The notes under the pieces: model-generated
Seen by the model: the letters and a program-made list of their open reading frames with translations, nothing else
Told to the model about the DNA's origin: nothing
Database searches by the model: none
Source: Plazaster borealis
Taxonomy: Eukaryota; Echinodermata; Asteroidea; Forcipulatida; Labidiasteridae
DNA: 64,000 nucleotides
Reading direction: 5' to 3'
Assembly: GCA_021014325.1 (NCBI GenBank)
Contig: CM037461.1
Coordinates: forward strand, 9,453,501-9,517,500
Translations under genes and position numbers: made by a program
Shown here: in pieces, positions 45,564 through 57,565 of the stretch
Numbering within the stretch: position 1 is the stretch's first letter
How the letters are laid out: the number at the start of each line of letters is the position of its first letter

Positions 45564-47153
45564 ATGGATAAACCACAGCAAAAACCAAAACGTCCCTGCT
45601 TGTACTGTGGGGAACCACAAGCACAACTAAAAAGACATCTCCTCCGTAAGCATAAAAAGGAGAAAGAAGTCAAATCTTTGTTAAACTTGCCAAGAGATGA
45701 AATGGACCAGGCTATAGCACAGATTATATGAGGAGAATATGAGGCGCGTCAACACCAATGGGGATCTAACAGTACTCCGTGAGAGAAGTCAAGGTTCATC
45801 CAATGTAGTCATGTGTGGGAATTGTAAAGGGTTTTATAGTTGCAGACGTATTTGGCGACATAAACAGATCTGTCATAGTGATGTAGTTTCTAAAGTTCTG
45901 TCGGTGCCGGTATCGTCATTTAGAAGGCATCCAGATGACAGTATTAACAAGAAATTTCAGTCAGATATTCTTGATAGGTTCAGGAACGACAGTGTTGGTG
46001 AGCTTTGTAGATCCGATTCTTTAATAAGAAATGTCGGCAAGAAATTGTGGTCCAAATCAATCACTGGAGAAAGATCAGTGATTATGAACAATATGCGGCG
46101 TCTTGGTCTTCTTACAATCAAACTACAGGAGGTATCCAACAACAAGTCACTTTGTGGAGAAGATTTGTTGAAGAGAGGGAATTTCAGCGAACTGTCATCT
46201 GCATTGGATCTTATGACAGAAAAGGAAGGCAATGATATCAAGTCTGGTTTAAGGTTGGGATTAGGCTACCTTCTGAAAAAAGCTTGCAAAGTGATGAAGG
46301 CTACATACATCATTGGGGGAGGGAGCATGATGCAGATGAAATCGACAAATTCCTCTCCGTTCTAGATCTAGAGTGGGACTTCTTGTTTGGGAAAAGCCAC
46401 TACCTTGTACATAACAAAAGGCAAACTACCCTGCGGAAACCACAAAGTATGCCTCTTGAGGAAGATATAAAGAGTCTGAAAGAATTTACTGTCAAGGCCA
46501 TGGAAGAGATCGTAAATGACAAGTACACATTCTGGGAATCGCATCTGTTCCATAGGTTGAGGTCCCTGATTGTAAGCAGACTGACTTTATTTAATGCCAG
46601 ACGTGGGGGCGAGCCAGCAAGATTAACACTACAGGAATGGTTTGATGCGGAGAGTGAATCATGGGTCGACCCACAACGCATTGAAACCATAGATGATCCT
46701 TTGGAGCTCGCTCTTCTCAGCTCATTTCGTCTTGCCTATCAGAGGGGAAGGGTTCTCTCAAACTGGTACCAGTATTAGTTCCAGCTGATACAGTTGAGGC
46801 CGTTAAGCTGCTTGTAAAGATGAGATCAGATTCAGGAGTGTCTGACAGCAATCCTTACCTTTTCCCAATGACCCAAAAATCTACTGGTCATGTCAATGGA
46901 TGGCAAGCTAACAAAGAAGTGACCAATGCAATGGGAGGCCAGCTGCAGAATGCTTCACTAATAACAGCAACTAAATATCGCCACAGAGCATCAACAATAT
47001 ATGCAATGCAAGATGTTCCAGAGCAAGAACGCCAAGCTTTCTACTTGCATATGGGACACTCGGAGGACATCAATAAAAATGTGTATCAGTGTCCTTTGGC
47101 CATCCGAGAAATCACAACTGTTGGGAAGTACTTGGAAAAGATAGATGGAAAAG
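45564..47153 (+). pseudogene. Zinc-finger and tyrosine-recombinase exon (Crypton-like)
   Basis: Starts MDKPQQKPKRPCLYCGEPQA with a C2H2 finger (Cys12, Cys15, His25, His30), then a second CxxC finger (VVMCGNCKGFYSCRRIWRHK). The C-terminal half is a tyrosine recombinase: Arg-I box LFNARRGGEPARLTLQEW, hairpin GKGSLKLVPVLVPADTVEA, then TATKYRHRASTIYAM (second Arg-His), MGHS and NKNVYQC with Tyr exactly nine residues after the GH His, as in XerD-type enzymes. Donor GTAACT at 47154. Three frameshifts: about 45726 (one extra A), about 46313-46324 (G-rich run) and about 46743-46750. With those read through, the protein is continuous. Crypton elements and their domesticated relatives use such enzymes to insert circles of DNA. 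The first His of HxxR is Thr here, which occurs in divergent members. Confidence 0.75.
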
Positions 47154-48044
47154 GTAACTATCTTGTTTGTATCTTACTTTAGTCTCTGACAACATTTATA
47201 TGAGTCAAAATTAAAACTCTGTAAAAATGTCTTGATTGTACAGCTTGATTTTCATTAGCATCTTAGCAAAAATTTCGAATTTCATTAGGCACCTCAATTT
47301 AACAATGCTTTGGGCCATCAACATCACTAAGAACTGCATTTCAACAATAATATTGTAAATCTTGTATTGGCAATTGGCATCATGTTCGCTGTTTGCAAGT
47401 TATTATTGACGGTATAATTGAACTATTGCCAATGTCACAAGTAACAAGGAGATCAAAACATAAGTCTCACTGCATTGTCTTACAAGTCCCTTCGATGTTG
47501 GTTTAGAATCATGAGAGTTATGTAAGTCTTCCTTTGCCTACACAATTTATAGTGATTATTGAAACAAATCCAAAAAGAATTATTTGAAGAAAAACAAAAG
47601 TCTTAGTTAAATGTTCCAGTTCACAAAACACATTTGTTTGCTAAATGATTAGCATCAACATTTTTATCAGAAACTAAACTATGTGAACTTTACAACACAT
47701 TTGATTGGTTGTTGGATTTGGGAGAATAGAATGTTAGTGGCCATTTACGTTGACAGTTAGTTGGTATTTATTTTCTTCATCTCAAATTGGCAATACTGTC
47801 GGACAGTGTAATTACATGATTTTTTTTAGGAATTTAATTTTATATTTGTTTTTCTACCAACAATATCGTTTTAAAAGTATTAACATTTATTACATTATAG
47901 TTCAGAATGTTTGAATCAAAAGATCTCCATGGGGAGGAATGTCAGTTTATCTTGTGGACATTGTACTTGTAGTTGTGCATGCAATCTGGGTTTAGAAAAA
48001 TGTAATTTTTACATGACCAAGAGCATTTTTTCCCTGTATTTCAG
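47154..48044. other. Intron after the recombinase exon
   Basis: AT-rich, no gene. Duplicated at 50021-50910. Confidence 0.5.
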
Positions 48045-48125
48045 AACCTCCAACAAAACAATCCAAAAGAGCGCAAATTCCTCCAAGGACAACATCATCA
48101 GCATCCCCAAGCTCTGTGAGATCTG
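48045..48125 (+). CDS. Tail exon D1 (Ser/Pro/basic)
   Basis: 81 bp, phase 1-1. Encodes EPPTKQSKRAQIPPRTTSSA then SPSSVRSG. Copy 2 is at 50911-50991. Similar to D3, so these exons also arose by duplication. Confidence 0.55.
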
Positions 48126-48816
48126 GTGAGTTAATAAGACATTACCCCAATTCAGTGACGGCATTAACATTATTTTAGGCATAGATTCATGATTGGACCA
48201 ATTGCTAATGCTTAGAATTTGTGATTTTGGAACCTGATGAATCTTTTAGCAATCCTCGTATTATAAATATAAGCATCATGGTCCATTAACAGCGGCTTGC
48301 CACCATCCAGTCAGTAACATGCAGTGAAGGCAGGCTCCTCACACTGTTCTTGCCGAAGTATCTAAATAACACAACAGCTGATTTCGTATGAGAGGAATTT
48401 GTACAAGTTAGAGTAGTAAGGGCTGTCATTATGTCTTCTTCAGTGTGTGTAAATGATTCTAGTTGTGAGGCAACTGACTGTGGCGCATAATAATTGTTAA
48501 TTAAGTTCATTTTGCTGAATCAATAGGCATATGCAAAGAGCAACTCATTTAATCTCCACCCATTTAATCCTGGGTTTGCCTGAAGATACAATTGTTTGCA
48601 GAATATGTGTTTGATCATGCGCACTACTTACACATAATCCTTATGAATGTGAGTGTTTATACATTGCGAGCTCACCCAAAACCCCACATAAAAAAATTAT
48701 GTTTAAGAAGGACACTTGGGTAAAACCGCCTCAAACTAGATAGTTAACGCAGTTTAGGAATTTGTGAATTTGATTCAATGACATAAATGTGTATGATGTT
48801 ATTCCTGTTACTTTAG

Positions 48817-48876
48817 GAGTTAAAATACCTGCAGAGCCCTTCAGCCCTTCCACTCCTTCCACTTCAGGCATGTCAG
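48817..48876 (+). CDS. Tail exon D2
   Basis: 60 bp, phase 1-1. Encodes GVKIPAEPFSPSTPSTSGMS. Copy 2 is at 51684-51743; a diverged third copy is at 52779-52829. Confidence 0.55.
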
Positions 48877-49130
48877 GTAAGGTACTAAACCAACCATAAA
48901 ATATTGCCAATAAATGTAAACAGATGCAATCAGCTGGAGTTAATTTTTAAATATACTTGAGAACTGGCTTGAATGATAATTGTCAATGTAACTGTCATTT
49001 GAAAATGTTTCTTGGTCTATCTTGTCTAGTGGTATTGTGGTGCTTCTCACACTTTTTGATTCACCAAAATCAAACTATTATCAAAATTCAAAATTTAACA
49101 TGACCAAGATAATTTGTTCTTGCATTTCAG

Positions 49131-49211
49131 AACCCTCTACAAGACAATCCAAAAGAGCGCAATTTCCTCCAAGGACAACATCATCAGCATCCCAAAGCCC
49201 TGTGAGATCTG
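49131..49211 (+). CDS. Tail exon D3
   Basis: 81 bp, phase 1-1. Encodes EPSTRQSKRAQFPPRTTSSA then SQSPVRSG. Copy 2 is at 51998-52078. Confidence 0.55.
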
Positions 49212-49271
49212 GTGAGTTAATAAGACATTACCCCAATTCAGTGATGGCATTAACATTATTTTAGGCATAGA

Positions 49272-50020
49272 TTGTACATAACAAAAGGCAAACTACCCTG
49301 CGGAAACCACAAAGTATGCCTCTTGAGGAAGATATAAAGAGTCTGAAAGAATTTACTGTCAAGGCCATGGAAGAGATCGTAAATGACAAGTACACATTCT
49401 GGGAATCGCATCTGTTCCATAGGTTGAGGTCCCTGATTGTAAGCAGACTGACTTTATTTAATGCCAGACGTGGGGGCGAGCCAGCAAGATTAACACTACA
49501 GGAATGGTTTGATGCGGAGAGTGAATCATGGGTCGACCCACAACGCATTGAAACCATAGATGATCCTTTGGAGCTCGCTCTTCTCAGCTCATTTCGTCTT
49601 GCCTATCAGAGGGGAAGGGTTCTCTCAAACTGGTACCAGTATTAGTTCCAGCTGATACAGTTGAGGCCGTTAAGCTGCTTGTAAAGATGAGATCAGATTC
49701 AGGAGTGTCTGACAGCAATCCTTACCTTTTCCCAATGACCCAAAAATCTACTGGTCATGTCAATGGATGGCAAGCTAACAAAGAAGTGACCAATGCAATG
49801 GGAGGCCAGCTGCAGAATGCTTCACTAATAACAGCAACTAAATATCGCCACAGAGCATCAACAATATATGCAATGCAAGATGTTCCAGAGCAAGAACGCC
49901 AAGCTTTCTACTTGCATATGGGACACTCGGAGGACATCAATAAAAATGTGTATCAGTGTCCTTTGGCCATCCGAGAAATCACAACTGTTGGGAAGTACTT
50001 GGAAAAGATAGATGGAAAAG
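49272..50020 (+). pseudogene. Duplicated C-terminal half of the tyrosine recombinase
   Basis: Contains the same Arg box, hairpin with frameshift, RHRAST, MGHS and NVYQ as copy 1, but starts inside the exon without the zinc fingers or an acceptor. It cannot be spliced as a normal exon. Confidence 0.85.
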
Positions 50021-52138
50021 GTAACTATCTTGTTTGTATCTTACTTTAGTCTCTGACAACATTTATATGAGTCAAAATTAAAACTCTGTAAAAATGTCTT
50101 GATTGTACAGCTTGATTTTCATTAGCATCTTAGCAAAAATTTCGAATTTCATTAGGCACCTCAATTTAACAATGCTTTGGGCCATCAACATCACTAAGAA
50201 CTGCATTTCAACAATAATATTGTAAATCTTGTATTGGCAATTGGCATCATGTTCGCTGTTTGCAAGTTATTATTGACGGTATAATTGAACTATTGCCAAT
50301 GTCACAAGTAACAAGGAGATCAAAACATAAGTCTCACTGCATTGTCTTACAAGTCCCTTCGATGTTGGTTTAGAATCATGAGAGTTATGTAAGTCTTCCT
50401 TTGCCTACACAATTTATAGTGATTATTGAAACAAATCCAAAAAGAATTATTTGAAGAAAAACAAAAGTCTTAGTTAAATGTTCCAGTTCACAAAACACAT
50501 TTGTTTGCTAAATGATTAGCATCAACATTTTTATCAGAAACTAAACTATGTGAACTTTACAACACATTTGATTGGTTGTTGGATTTGGGAGAATAGAATG
50601 TTAGTGGCCATTTACGTTGACAGTTAGTTGGTATTTATTTTCTTCATCTCAAATTGGCAATACTGTCGGACAGTGTAATTACATGATTTTTTTTAGGAAT
50701 TTAATTTTATATTTGTTTTTCTACCAACAATATCGTTTTAAAAGTATTAACATTTATTACATATAGTTCAGAATGTTTGAATCAAAAGATCTCCATGGGG
50801 AGGAATGTCAGTTTATCTTGTGGACATTGTACTTGTAGTTGTGCATGCAATCTGGGTTTAGAAAAATGTAATTTTTACATGACCAAGAGCATTTTTTCCC
50901 TGTATTTCAGAACCTCCAACAAAACAATCCAAAAGAGCGCAAATTCCTCCAAGGACAACATCATCAGCATCCCCAAGCTCTGTGAGATCTGGTGAGTTAA
51001 TAAGACATTACCCCAATTCAGTGACGGCATTAACATTATTTTAGGCATAGATTCATGATTGGACCAATTGCTAATGCTTAGAATTTGTGATTTTGGAACC
51101 TGATGAATCTTTTAGCAATCCTCGTATTATAAATATAAGCATCATGGTCCATTAACAGCGGCTTGCCACCATCCATTCAGTAACATGCAGTGAAGGCAGG
51201 CTCCTCACACTGTTCTTGCCGAAGTATCTAAATAACACAACAGCTGATTTCGTATGAGAGGAATTTGTACAAGTTAGAGTAGTAAGGGCTGTCATTATGT
51301 CTTCTTCAGTGTGTGTAAATGATTCTAGTTGTGAGGCAACTGACTGTGGCGCATAATAATTGTTAATTAAGTTCATTTTGCTGAATCAATAGGCATATGC
51401 AAAGAGCAACTCATTTAATCTCCACCCATTTAATCCTGGGTTTGCCTGAAGATACAATTGTTTGCAGAATATGTGTTTGATCATGCGCACTACTTACACA
51501 TAATCCTTATGAATGTGAGTGTTTATACATTGCGAGCTCACCCAAAACCCCACATAAAAAAAATTATGTTTAAGAAGGACACTTGGGTAAAACCGCCTCA
51601 AACTAGATAGTTAACGCAGTTTAGGAATTTGTGAATTTGATTCAATGACATAAATGTGTATGATGTTATTCCTGTTACTTTAGGAGTTAAAATACCTGCA
51701 GAGCCCTTCAGCCCTTCCACTCCTTCCACTTCAGGCATGTCAGGTAAGGTACTAAACCAACCATAAAATATTGCCAATAAATGTAAACAGATGCAATCAG
51801 CTGGAGTTAATTTTTAAATATACTTGAGAACTGGCTTGAATGATAATTGTCAATGTAACTGTCATTTGAAAATGTTTCTTGGTCTATCTTGTCTAGTGGT
51901 ATTGTGGTGCTTCTCACACTTTTTGATTCACCAAAATCAAACTATTATCAAAATTCAAAATTTAACATGACCAAGATAATTTGTTCTTGCATTTCAGAAC
52001 CCTCTACAAGACAATCCAAAAGAGCGCAATTTCCTCCAAGGACAACATCATCAGCATCCCAAAGCCCTGTGAGATCTGGTGAGTTAATAAGACATTACCC
52101 CAATTCAGTGATGGCATTAACATTATTTTAGGCATAGA
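49272..52138 (+). repeat. 2,867-bp tandem duplication, copy 2
   Basis: Nearly identical to copy 1. I see only a few differences: a lost T (copy 1 near 47898), a substitution (48309 G versus T) and an extra A in a run near 51560. It repeats the C-terminal half of the recombinase (49272-50020), which lacks its N-terminus, and three tail exons. Confidence 0.97.
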
Positions 52139-52419
52139 TTCATGATCCATAGATTCAATCCTTGTATTATAAATATATTTAATAAACACCTTACAGAGTT
52201 TATGCACTCTGATTGGTCGAAGACTGGTCACGTGGGGGTGTATTAGCAAGTGATATAAAGACTGGCTCTGTGAAGTTGCGAAGAACTGGCCCCTACACAA
52301 GTGTACAAGGGTTTGCCTGAAGATACAATTGTTTGCAGAATATGTGTTCGATCATGCGCACTACTTACACATAATCCTTATGAATATGTATGTTTATACA
52401 TTGCGAGCCCACCCGAATG

Positions 52420-52690
52420 CCCGGTCGTATTGGGCACTTTGGGCTAAAGACGCTTTTTCATGAAACTAATAGGGTTTGAAAGATATTTTACAGGTAGAAT
52501 ATAATAATTCACACAGCTATCCCTCGAAATTGTGTGGTTTTCCTTTTACTTCATGAACTAACACGGTCCGCCATTTGTAGAACAAAATTTTTGACTCCAG
52601 AAAATGGAAGACCATGTTAATAAAAGGAAAACCACAATATGTCCGTTTAAGAAGAAGATTGCTCAAGGAAAACCGCCCCAACCTAGATAG
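52420..52690. repeat. MITE fragment related to 32590-32930
   Basis: Shares GAAATTGTGTGGTTTTCCTT and surrounding text with 32770. Lies within an intron just after the duplication. Confidence 0.45.
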
Positions 52691-52778
52691 TTAACGCAGT
52701 TTAGGAATTTGTGAATTTGATTCAATGACAACACATTTTGGTGATAAAATGTGTATGATGTTATTCCTGTTACTTTAG

Positions 52779-52829
52779 GAGTTGAAAGACCTGCAGAGCC
52801 CTCCAGCCCTTCCACTCCTTCCACTTCAG
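52779..52829 (+). CDS. Tail exon D4
   Basis: 51 bp, phase 1-1, donor GTAAAG. Encodes GVERPAEPSSPSTPSTSG, a diverged D2 copy outside the recent duplication. Confidence 0.55.
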
Positions 52830-53094
52830 GTAAAGTACCAAGGCAACCATAAAATACATGTGTGCCTTAATGGGAGACACATGCTTATAGGGTTTACTGA
52901 GTAAGGAACTACAATGAGATTGAAGCTGATGTCATGTTAGATTTTATTGCCTTACACCATCCACCTAGCTCCCTGCCAGTTGATGATATGGTCGGTTTTA
53001 GGAGAATTCTTGATGACGGCATATTTTTTTAAGTCCCCTTGTCACAGATGTGCTCAGTTTTTACTCAGTGTAAATACATCATTCAGAATAAGGC

Positions 53095-53270
53095 AATAAA
53101 AGAGTGGGACAAGGTCTTGAACATTCGCTTAAAACCGGCAGGGTCGTGGCCGTGCGATAAAGGATCGAGCCTTCCGAGCTGAAGGCGAGGTCCTTTATCG
53201 CATGGCCACGACCCTGCAAGGTTTTAAATGCACGTTTAAGACCGAGTCACCTCTCTTTTATTCCCATTCA
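53095..53270. repeat. Foldback element
   Basis: GGCAGGGTCGTGGCCGTGCG and the inverse CATGGCCACGACCCTGC flank a GGATC...GAGGTCC centre, arms about 60 bp including GGTCTTGAAC / GTTTAAGACC. Confidence 0.75.
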
Positions 53271-53358
53271 TAAATGCCCTTTTGTTAAAAAGGGTAATAA
53301 TGTTGGAAGATATGTAATTATGTAAAATATGTAATTTCTCACTAAAATATTTGAATCT

Positions 53359-53388
53359 GAAAAAGACTTCAGGCCTGAAGTCTTTTTC
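53359..53388. repeat. Perfect 30-bp palindrome
   Basis: GAAAAAGACTTCAGG joined directly to its inverse with no loop. AT-rich flanks. Confidence 0.85.
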
Positions 53389-53399
53389 GAAATACAGTT

Positions 53400-53600
53400 T
53401 GTAATGTCAACTGCATTCTACGGAGTCCTGTAAAGCATGACAAAAATCGCTTAGGATTTTTGCCAATATCTCGAAAACGGAGCCGTCTTGTGAGATGACA
53501 TTTTCACAGGTTAGTTTTGTGGTGTATATCTACAATCGTAAAGGATTGAAATGGACTAACAGTTCAAAATACCAAACATATCCATTACCTTTAAGATCTG
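53400..53600. repeat. Half of a MITE related to 33873-34260
   Basis: Shares TTTTCACAGGTTAGTTTTGT-like text and the end CCATTACCTTTAAG; the left half is missing. Confidence 0.5.
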
Positions 53601-53774
53601 TATAAGCCATTGGATTTTAGAGAATTTAATTTTGTTGTGAAAACAAAACTCAATAATCTACACAGCAAAGTAGATTTACACATGGTGTTACCACAAACCC
53701 AAATGAACACTCATACCTCGCCATGCAATGCCTCAAAAACCATACAGAGTAATAATGTGCAAAAATAACATGTC

Positions 53775-53890
53775 GGATCATAGGGGTTTCGGAACATAGT
53801 GGTGTCGCAATACCGGGGTTGCAGAATATAGGGGTGTCGGAATATAGGGATGTCAGTACATAGGGTTGTCGGAACATAGGGGTGTTACCA
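53775..53890. repeat. Short tandem repeat, ~16-bp unit, about seven copies
   Basis: Variants of ATAGGGGTGTCGGAAC. Preceded at 53682 by ATGGTGTTACCACAAACC, the motif that bounds the satellite at 58.4-62.3 kb. Confidence 0.8.
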
Positions 53891-54642
53891 TTGATTGCGT
53901 TATGAGTAAACTAACGCCCGCGTAAGCTTACGCGCCACAAGTATGTTTAAACACTTCTAACTGTGTTTATATCGCCAGTTTAAACATGGCCATGTGATCA
54001 CCTCTCGGCCAATCAGAATGGATAAACTGTCTCGGGTATTTATGAATAGTTAATAATGGTACACTGCCTGGTGGAGGCCAAGATCTGGCTGAACCTTGTT
54101 TGTATCCAGATTGCCTTGAAGGGTGTTAGGTGCTGGATTGTTGAGAAGGAAGGGAGATGAATCAAACACTTCCAGGGAGACATTTGCTAAAAGTTACACC
54201 ACACTCACTAAGCCACAATGATTTATTGTATCGATGCCTCAGTTGTCCAACAACCTAATCAGATCAAGCTTTTATTGTTCCAAACATACTCAGTGCAGTC
54301 AATATTTTCAATCCTTTCCAATATCAGACATTCTCAAGATGATCAGAGCTTATTAAGTTCTGTTATTGTCTGAACAAACAAAATGTTACACAGTGAAGAT
54401 TTGTACTTGTTGTCGCCTCGACACTTGAAGATAAACAAACAAACAGAAGTGTATTCTCACATGATCATTTCTTTTACCTTGACCTTTTTACAAAAAACTA
54501 ATCTGTCACAGTAACTCTCTTCATCCATTTTCTTTAGGCCTGTAGGTGAAAAGGGGCTTTGACATTTGAGGCCACCCTATTTGAAAGTATAATTTTATCA
54601 TTGTAACTTGGAAAATATTGTTTGGTTATTTTTCTTTTTCAG
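53891..54642. other. Intron, no gene seen
   Basis: AT-rich with no repeat or exon recognised. Confidence 0.5.
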
Positions 54643-54684
54643 AAGCTCATAGAACATTTTCAAGCTCAAGCTGGTCCAAATCTG
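54643..54684 (+). CDS. Tail exon D5
   Basis: 42 bp, phase 1-1, donor GTGAGT. Encodes EAHRTFSSSSWSKSG. Confidence 0.5.
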
Positions 54685-55292
54685 GTGAGTCAGAGTAACA
54701 ATCAGATCAGTAGTGGCATTGTTTTGTATGTGAAGCATGCATTCAAAATCATAACAATTTACATTCAGTGCAATTGTTTTTACTCTTAAGGAATCCTCCA
54801 ATGGCTACCTATTATAAAATGAGCTGTCAGTTATGAACAATACAGTAACACGGACACTGGTTCAAACAAGCTTCTTGAGGTTAATGATGATTCAGGGTAC
54901 AATTGTTATAATCAACAATCTGCCAACTATCCCGACAATTAATTTCTTTCAGAGTCAGACTGAGTTGTATGACTCCAGTACAAAATTTTGACTTCATTCT
55001 GATTAAAGATATGGGACTTGGATTTCGAACTCATTCAAATAAGTGTCTAGAAATTAGACTCGGGTTGGATCATCAAATTCTTATTTCAATCAACTTACTT
55101 GTATTCAAAGATAAGTAAGAGTTTTCAGAATTTACAGCATCAAAGTATCTGAAATAAATTTTCAAGTTATATTGTTTGTTGAAACAAATATTATGCACAC
55201 TCCTTAATCCTTTCTTTATGTTCAAGGGGCTGTAATTTTAATATTGTTGACTGCGTAGGGACATGATTCTTATACGTTCTTCTATTTTTCAG

Positions 55293-55400
55293 ATCGAGCT
55301 TTCACAAGATGGACGCCAAAAGGGACTTGGTTGTTGAGAAAACATTTTCGCCAAGTCATAATGGACAAAAGCAAAAGTGGTGCCAAAGGATCTTTGCCAA
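55293..55400 (+). CDS. C-terminal exon D6
   Basis: 108 bp, AG before, GTGAGG after, phase 1-1. Encodes DRAFTRWTPKGTWLLRKHFR then QVIMDKSKSGAKGSLP. Joins to the last exon through Ser. Helical and basic. Confidence 0.6.
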
Positions 55401-55669
55401 GTGAGGATTTAAGGACACTACCGCACCAATCTTATATTTTTCCTGCTACATTGTTTCAATGTCTTTTATTTGATGTATTTTGTTATTTTTATTCTATTCA
55501 TTTTTATTTTCATTTAAATACTCATTCATTCATTTATTTATTTATCTTCTTATTTATTATTATTAGTAGTAGTATTATTATGTGTATTTTTGTTTGTTTG
55601 TGGGTGAGTTTAGATGAGGAGAGACAAGATCTGACTCACACAGGTGTTGGGGAATTCATTAGAAAAAAT

Positions 55670-57470
55670 CTGCAACTAACACCCCCCTCCCCAATCCAGT
55701 CTATATTGAGCTTTTGAATATTCTGACCATTCCATGTTGCATACAACTCTGACAAAGAGTGGTCACACCTTACCGCCCATTCATGACATTGTATCCCTCA
55801 TGCAACATGTTCTAACTAAAAACTACTTTTCTTTCATGGGTAAGAATTTCCTGCAGGTACATGGCACCGCAATGGCCTGCCTATTCTTCAGCCAACTTGA
55901 ACGCGCATGTTGGCGTTAGCCTCGTGCCGCTCCTGGGTCTGGTGGCGCTATATCGTTGACATCTTTTTCATCTGGACCAATGATGAAGCCAGCCTCGCAG
56001 CTTTCATTAACAACATAAATTCCTTCCACAGGACCATCAAATTCACGAGCGAATACTCAAACCAAAGATATCCTCTTTCTGGATGTTAAGGTTCTAAAGA
56101 GGGATGATGGTTTAATCACAGATCTCTTTGTTAAACCCACAGATAATTATTAATACCTCCACCCAACCAGCTGTCGCCCCCGACACTGCAAAACCAGCAT
56201 AGCCTACAGTCAGGCCCTCAGACTCTGTAGCAATCTGTTCTGATGATTCTGATTTTATCCACCACTCACAGGAACTTAAGAAACACCTTGTGTCCAGGGG
56301 TCATAGCTACCTAGCAGTCCATCAAGCAATCCAGAAAGTCAAGGCTCGTTCTAGGGGCTTGGTATTTTCCAAAGGACACTAGCAACAAAAGAGTTCCAAG
56401 GGGAAGGTACCTTTGTTGTTACTTTCCACCCCTCACTTCCTCCCATTTGAAAATAACCAGTTGTAACCATCATATTCTTCACACATCAGATCGACTTCAA
56501 CGTGCTGTACAGGAAGAACCCATAGTTGCCTTCAGACGCCCACCCAGTCTCAGGGATCTCTTCGTCCGGGCAGAAGTCCCCCCCATTAATGATAATGTTT
56601 ATCCCCCTTTGCCACAGGGAATTTTTTAGGTGTTCCAATACTTCCAAATGCGTCGTCTGTAGACAACACATCAGAGAATTGGACTCCTTCACCAGCCATA
56701 CCAGTGGTACCACCCATAAGACAAAGGGTCATGTCACCTGTACCACCACCAATCTCATCTATCTCATATATTGAAAAGTTTGTGGTGTTCAATATATAGG
56801 TGAAACAAGAACTACACTCAAGAGGCGTTTTTACGGCCATAGATCCATAGTCAACACCCAAAAGCTGGATGCACACGTAGGACATCACTTCAATCTTCCT
56901 AATCACTCCATTTCTGACAGGATTTTACAGGGCGTTGAGGCACTAGGTAACCACAGAGAGACTGTTCGTCTGAGTAGGGAGAAACTGTGGATAAGGCGCC
57001 TCCAGACCATTCAACCCCATGGTCTGAACATCCAAGAAGGAAATAACTTATAATCTTTTGTCTTTGCCTTCTCCTTTTTCCTGCAGATTTCTTCCTTTTT
57101 AGTCTGCCTCACTCACTAATTAATTACTTTTATCCCCCTTGTCCCACCTTTGCATTTCCTGTTGTGGTCAAAACCAGCCTCTTCCCTTCACCCCACCCCC
57201 CACCCTTTGTCTCCTTATTCATTGTACACCCATTGCATTCTCTGTGTGCTTTCTGCCTCTCTGTCTATTCACAGTATTTCCACTTGACTGCTTTCTGTTA
57301 CACTTGTATACCTATTTATGTGTGTTGTGTTGTCAGAGCCTTCGAGAAAGACTCTGCTAGGGTCGAAACGTCAGGCCATTAACTTATTTTTTGCATTTAT
57401 ACCACATGTCCTTTTTTGGTAAGCAGTTTGCAACAGCTAATTCTATTTTCTCTTGCATATGTTACTCTTA
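55670..57470 (+). mobile_element. Penelope-like retroelement, truncated and inactive
   Basis: The reverse transcriptase part shows PPIHDIVSLMQHVLTKN, QVHGTAMACLFFSQLERACW, then WRYIVDIFFIWTNDEASL and TIKFTSEYS. The usual catalytic YIDD reads YIVD (about 55950-55960). Then TDLFVKPTDN and PTSCRPRHCKTSIAYSQALR follow. The GIY-YIG endonuclease at 56745-56860 reads IYLIY-stop-KVCGVQYIGETRTTLKRR, so a stop replaces a Cys; it continues to GLNIQEGNNL and a stop near 57053. Several frameshifts lie upstream. Past the frame, 57340-57470 holds GAAAGACTCTGCTAGGGTCG and AAACGTCAGGCC, the terminal-repeat type found solo elsewhere in the window. It sits in the last intron of the SET-recombinase gene. Confidence 0.8.
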
Positions 57471-57476
57471 CTAGGA

Positions 57477-57542
57477 ATTGTACTATACCAAAAAAAATTT
57501 ACATAAGATTTCCCCTATTATAGGGTTAGATGACTGATGATA
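57477..57542 (+). repeat. Inverted copy of 58529-58594
   Basis: TTTACATAAGATTTCCCCTA and flanks recur inverted about 1 kb downstream, on either side of the last exon. Confidence 0.75.
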
Positions 57543-57565
57543 TGTTTTTATTTTTTATCTTGTAG

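Larger units (their letters stand above)
46405..49271 (+). repeat. 2,867-bp tandem duplication, copy 1
   Basis: Runs from within the recombinase exon (TTGTACATAACAAAAGGC) through the tail exons to TTTTAGGCATAGA. The shared junction homology with copy 2 is only TT. Confidence 0.97.

Noticed and set aside
57139..57382. Pro/Phe-rich frames of about 72 codons
   Set aside because: They lie in pyrimidine-rich 3' sequence of the Penelope element, after its stop.
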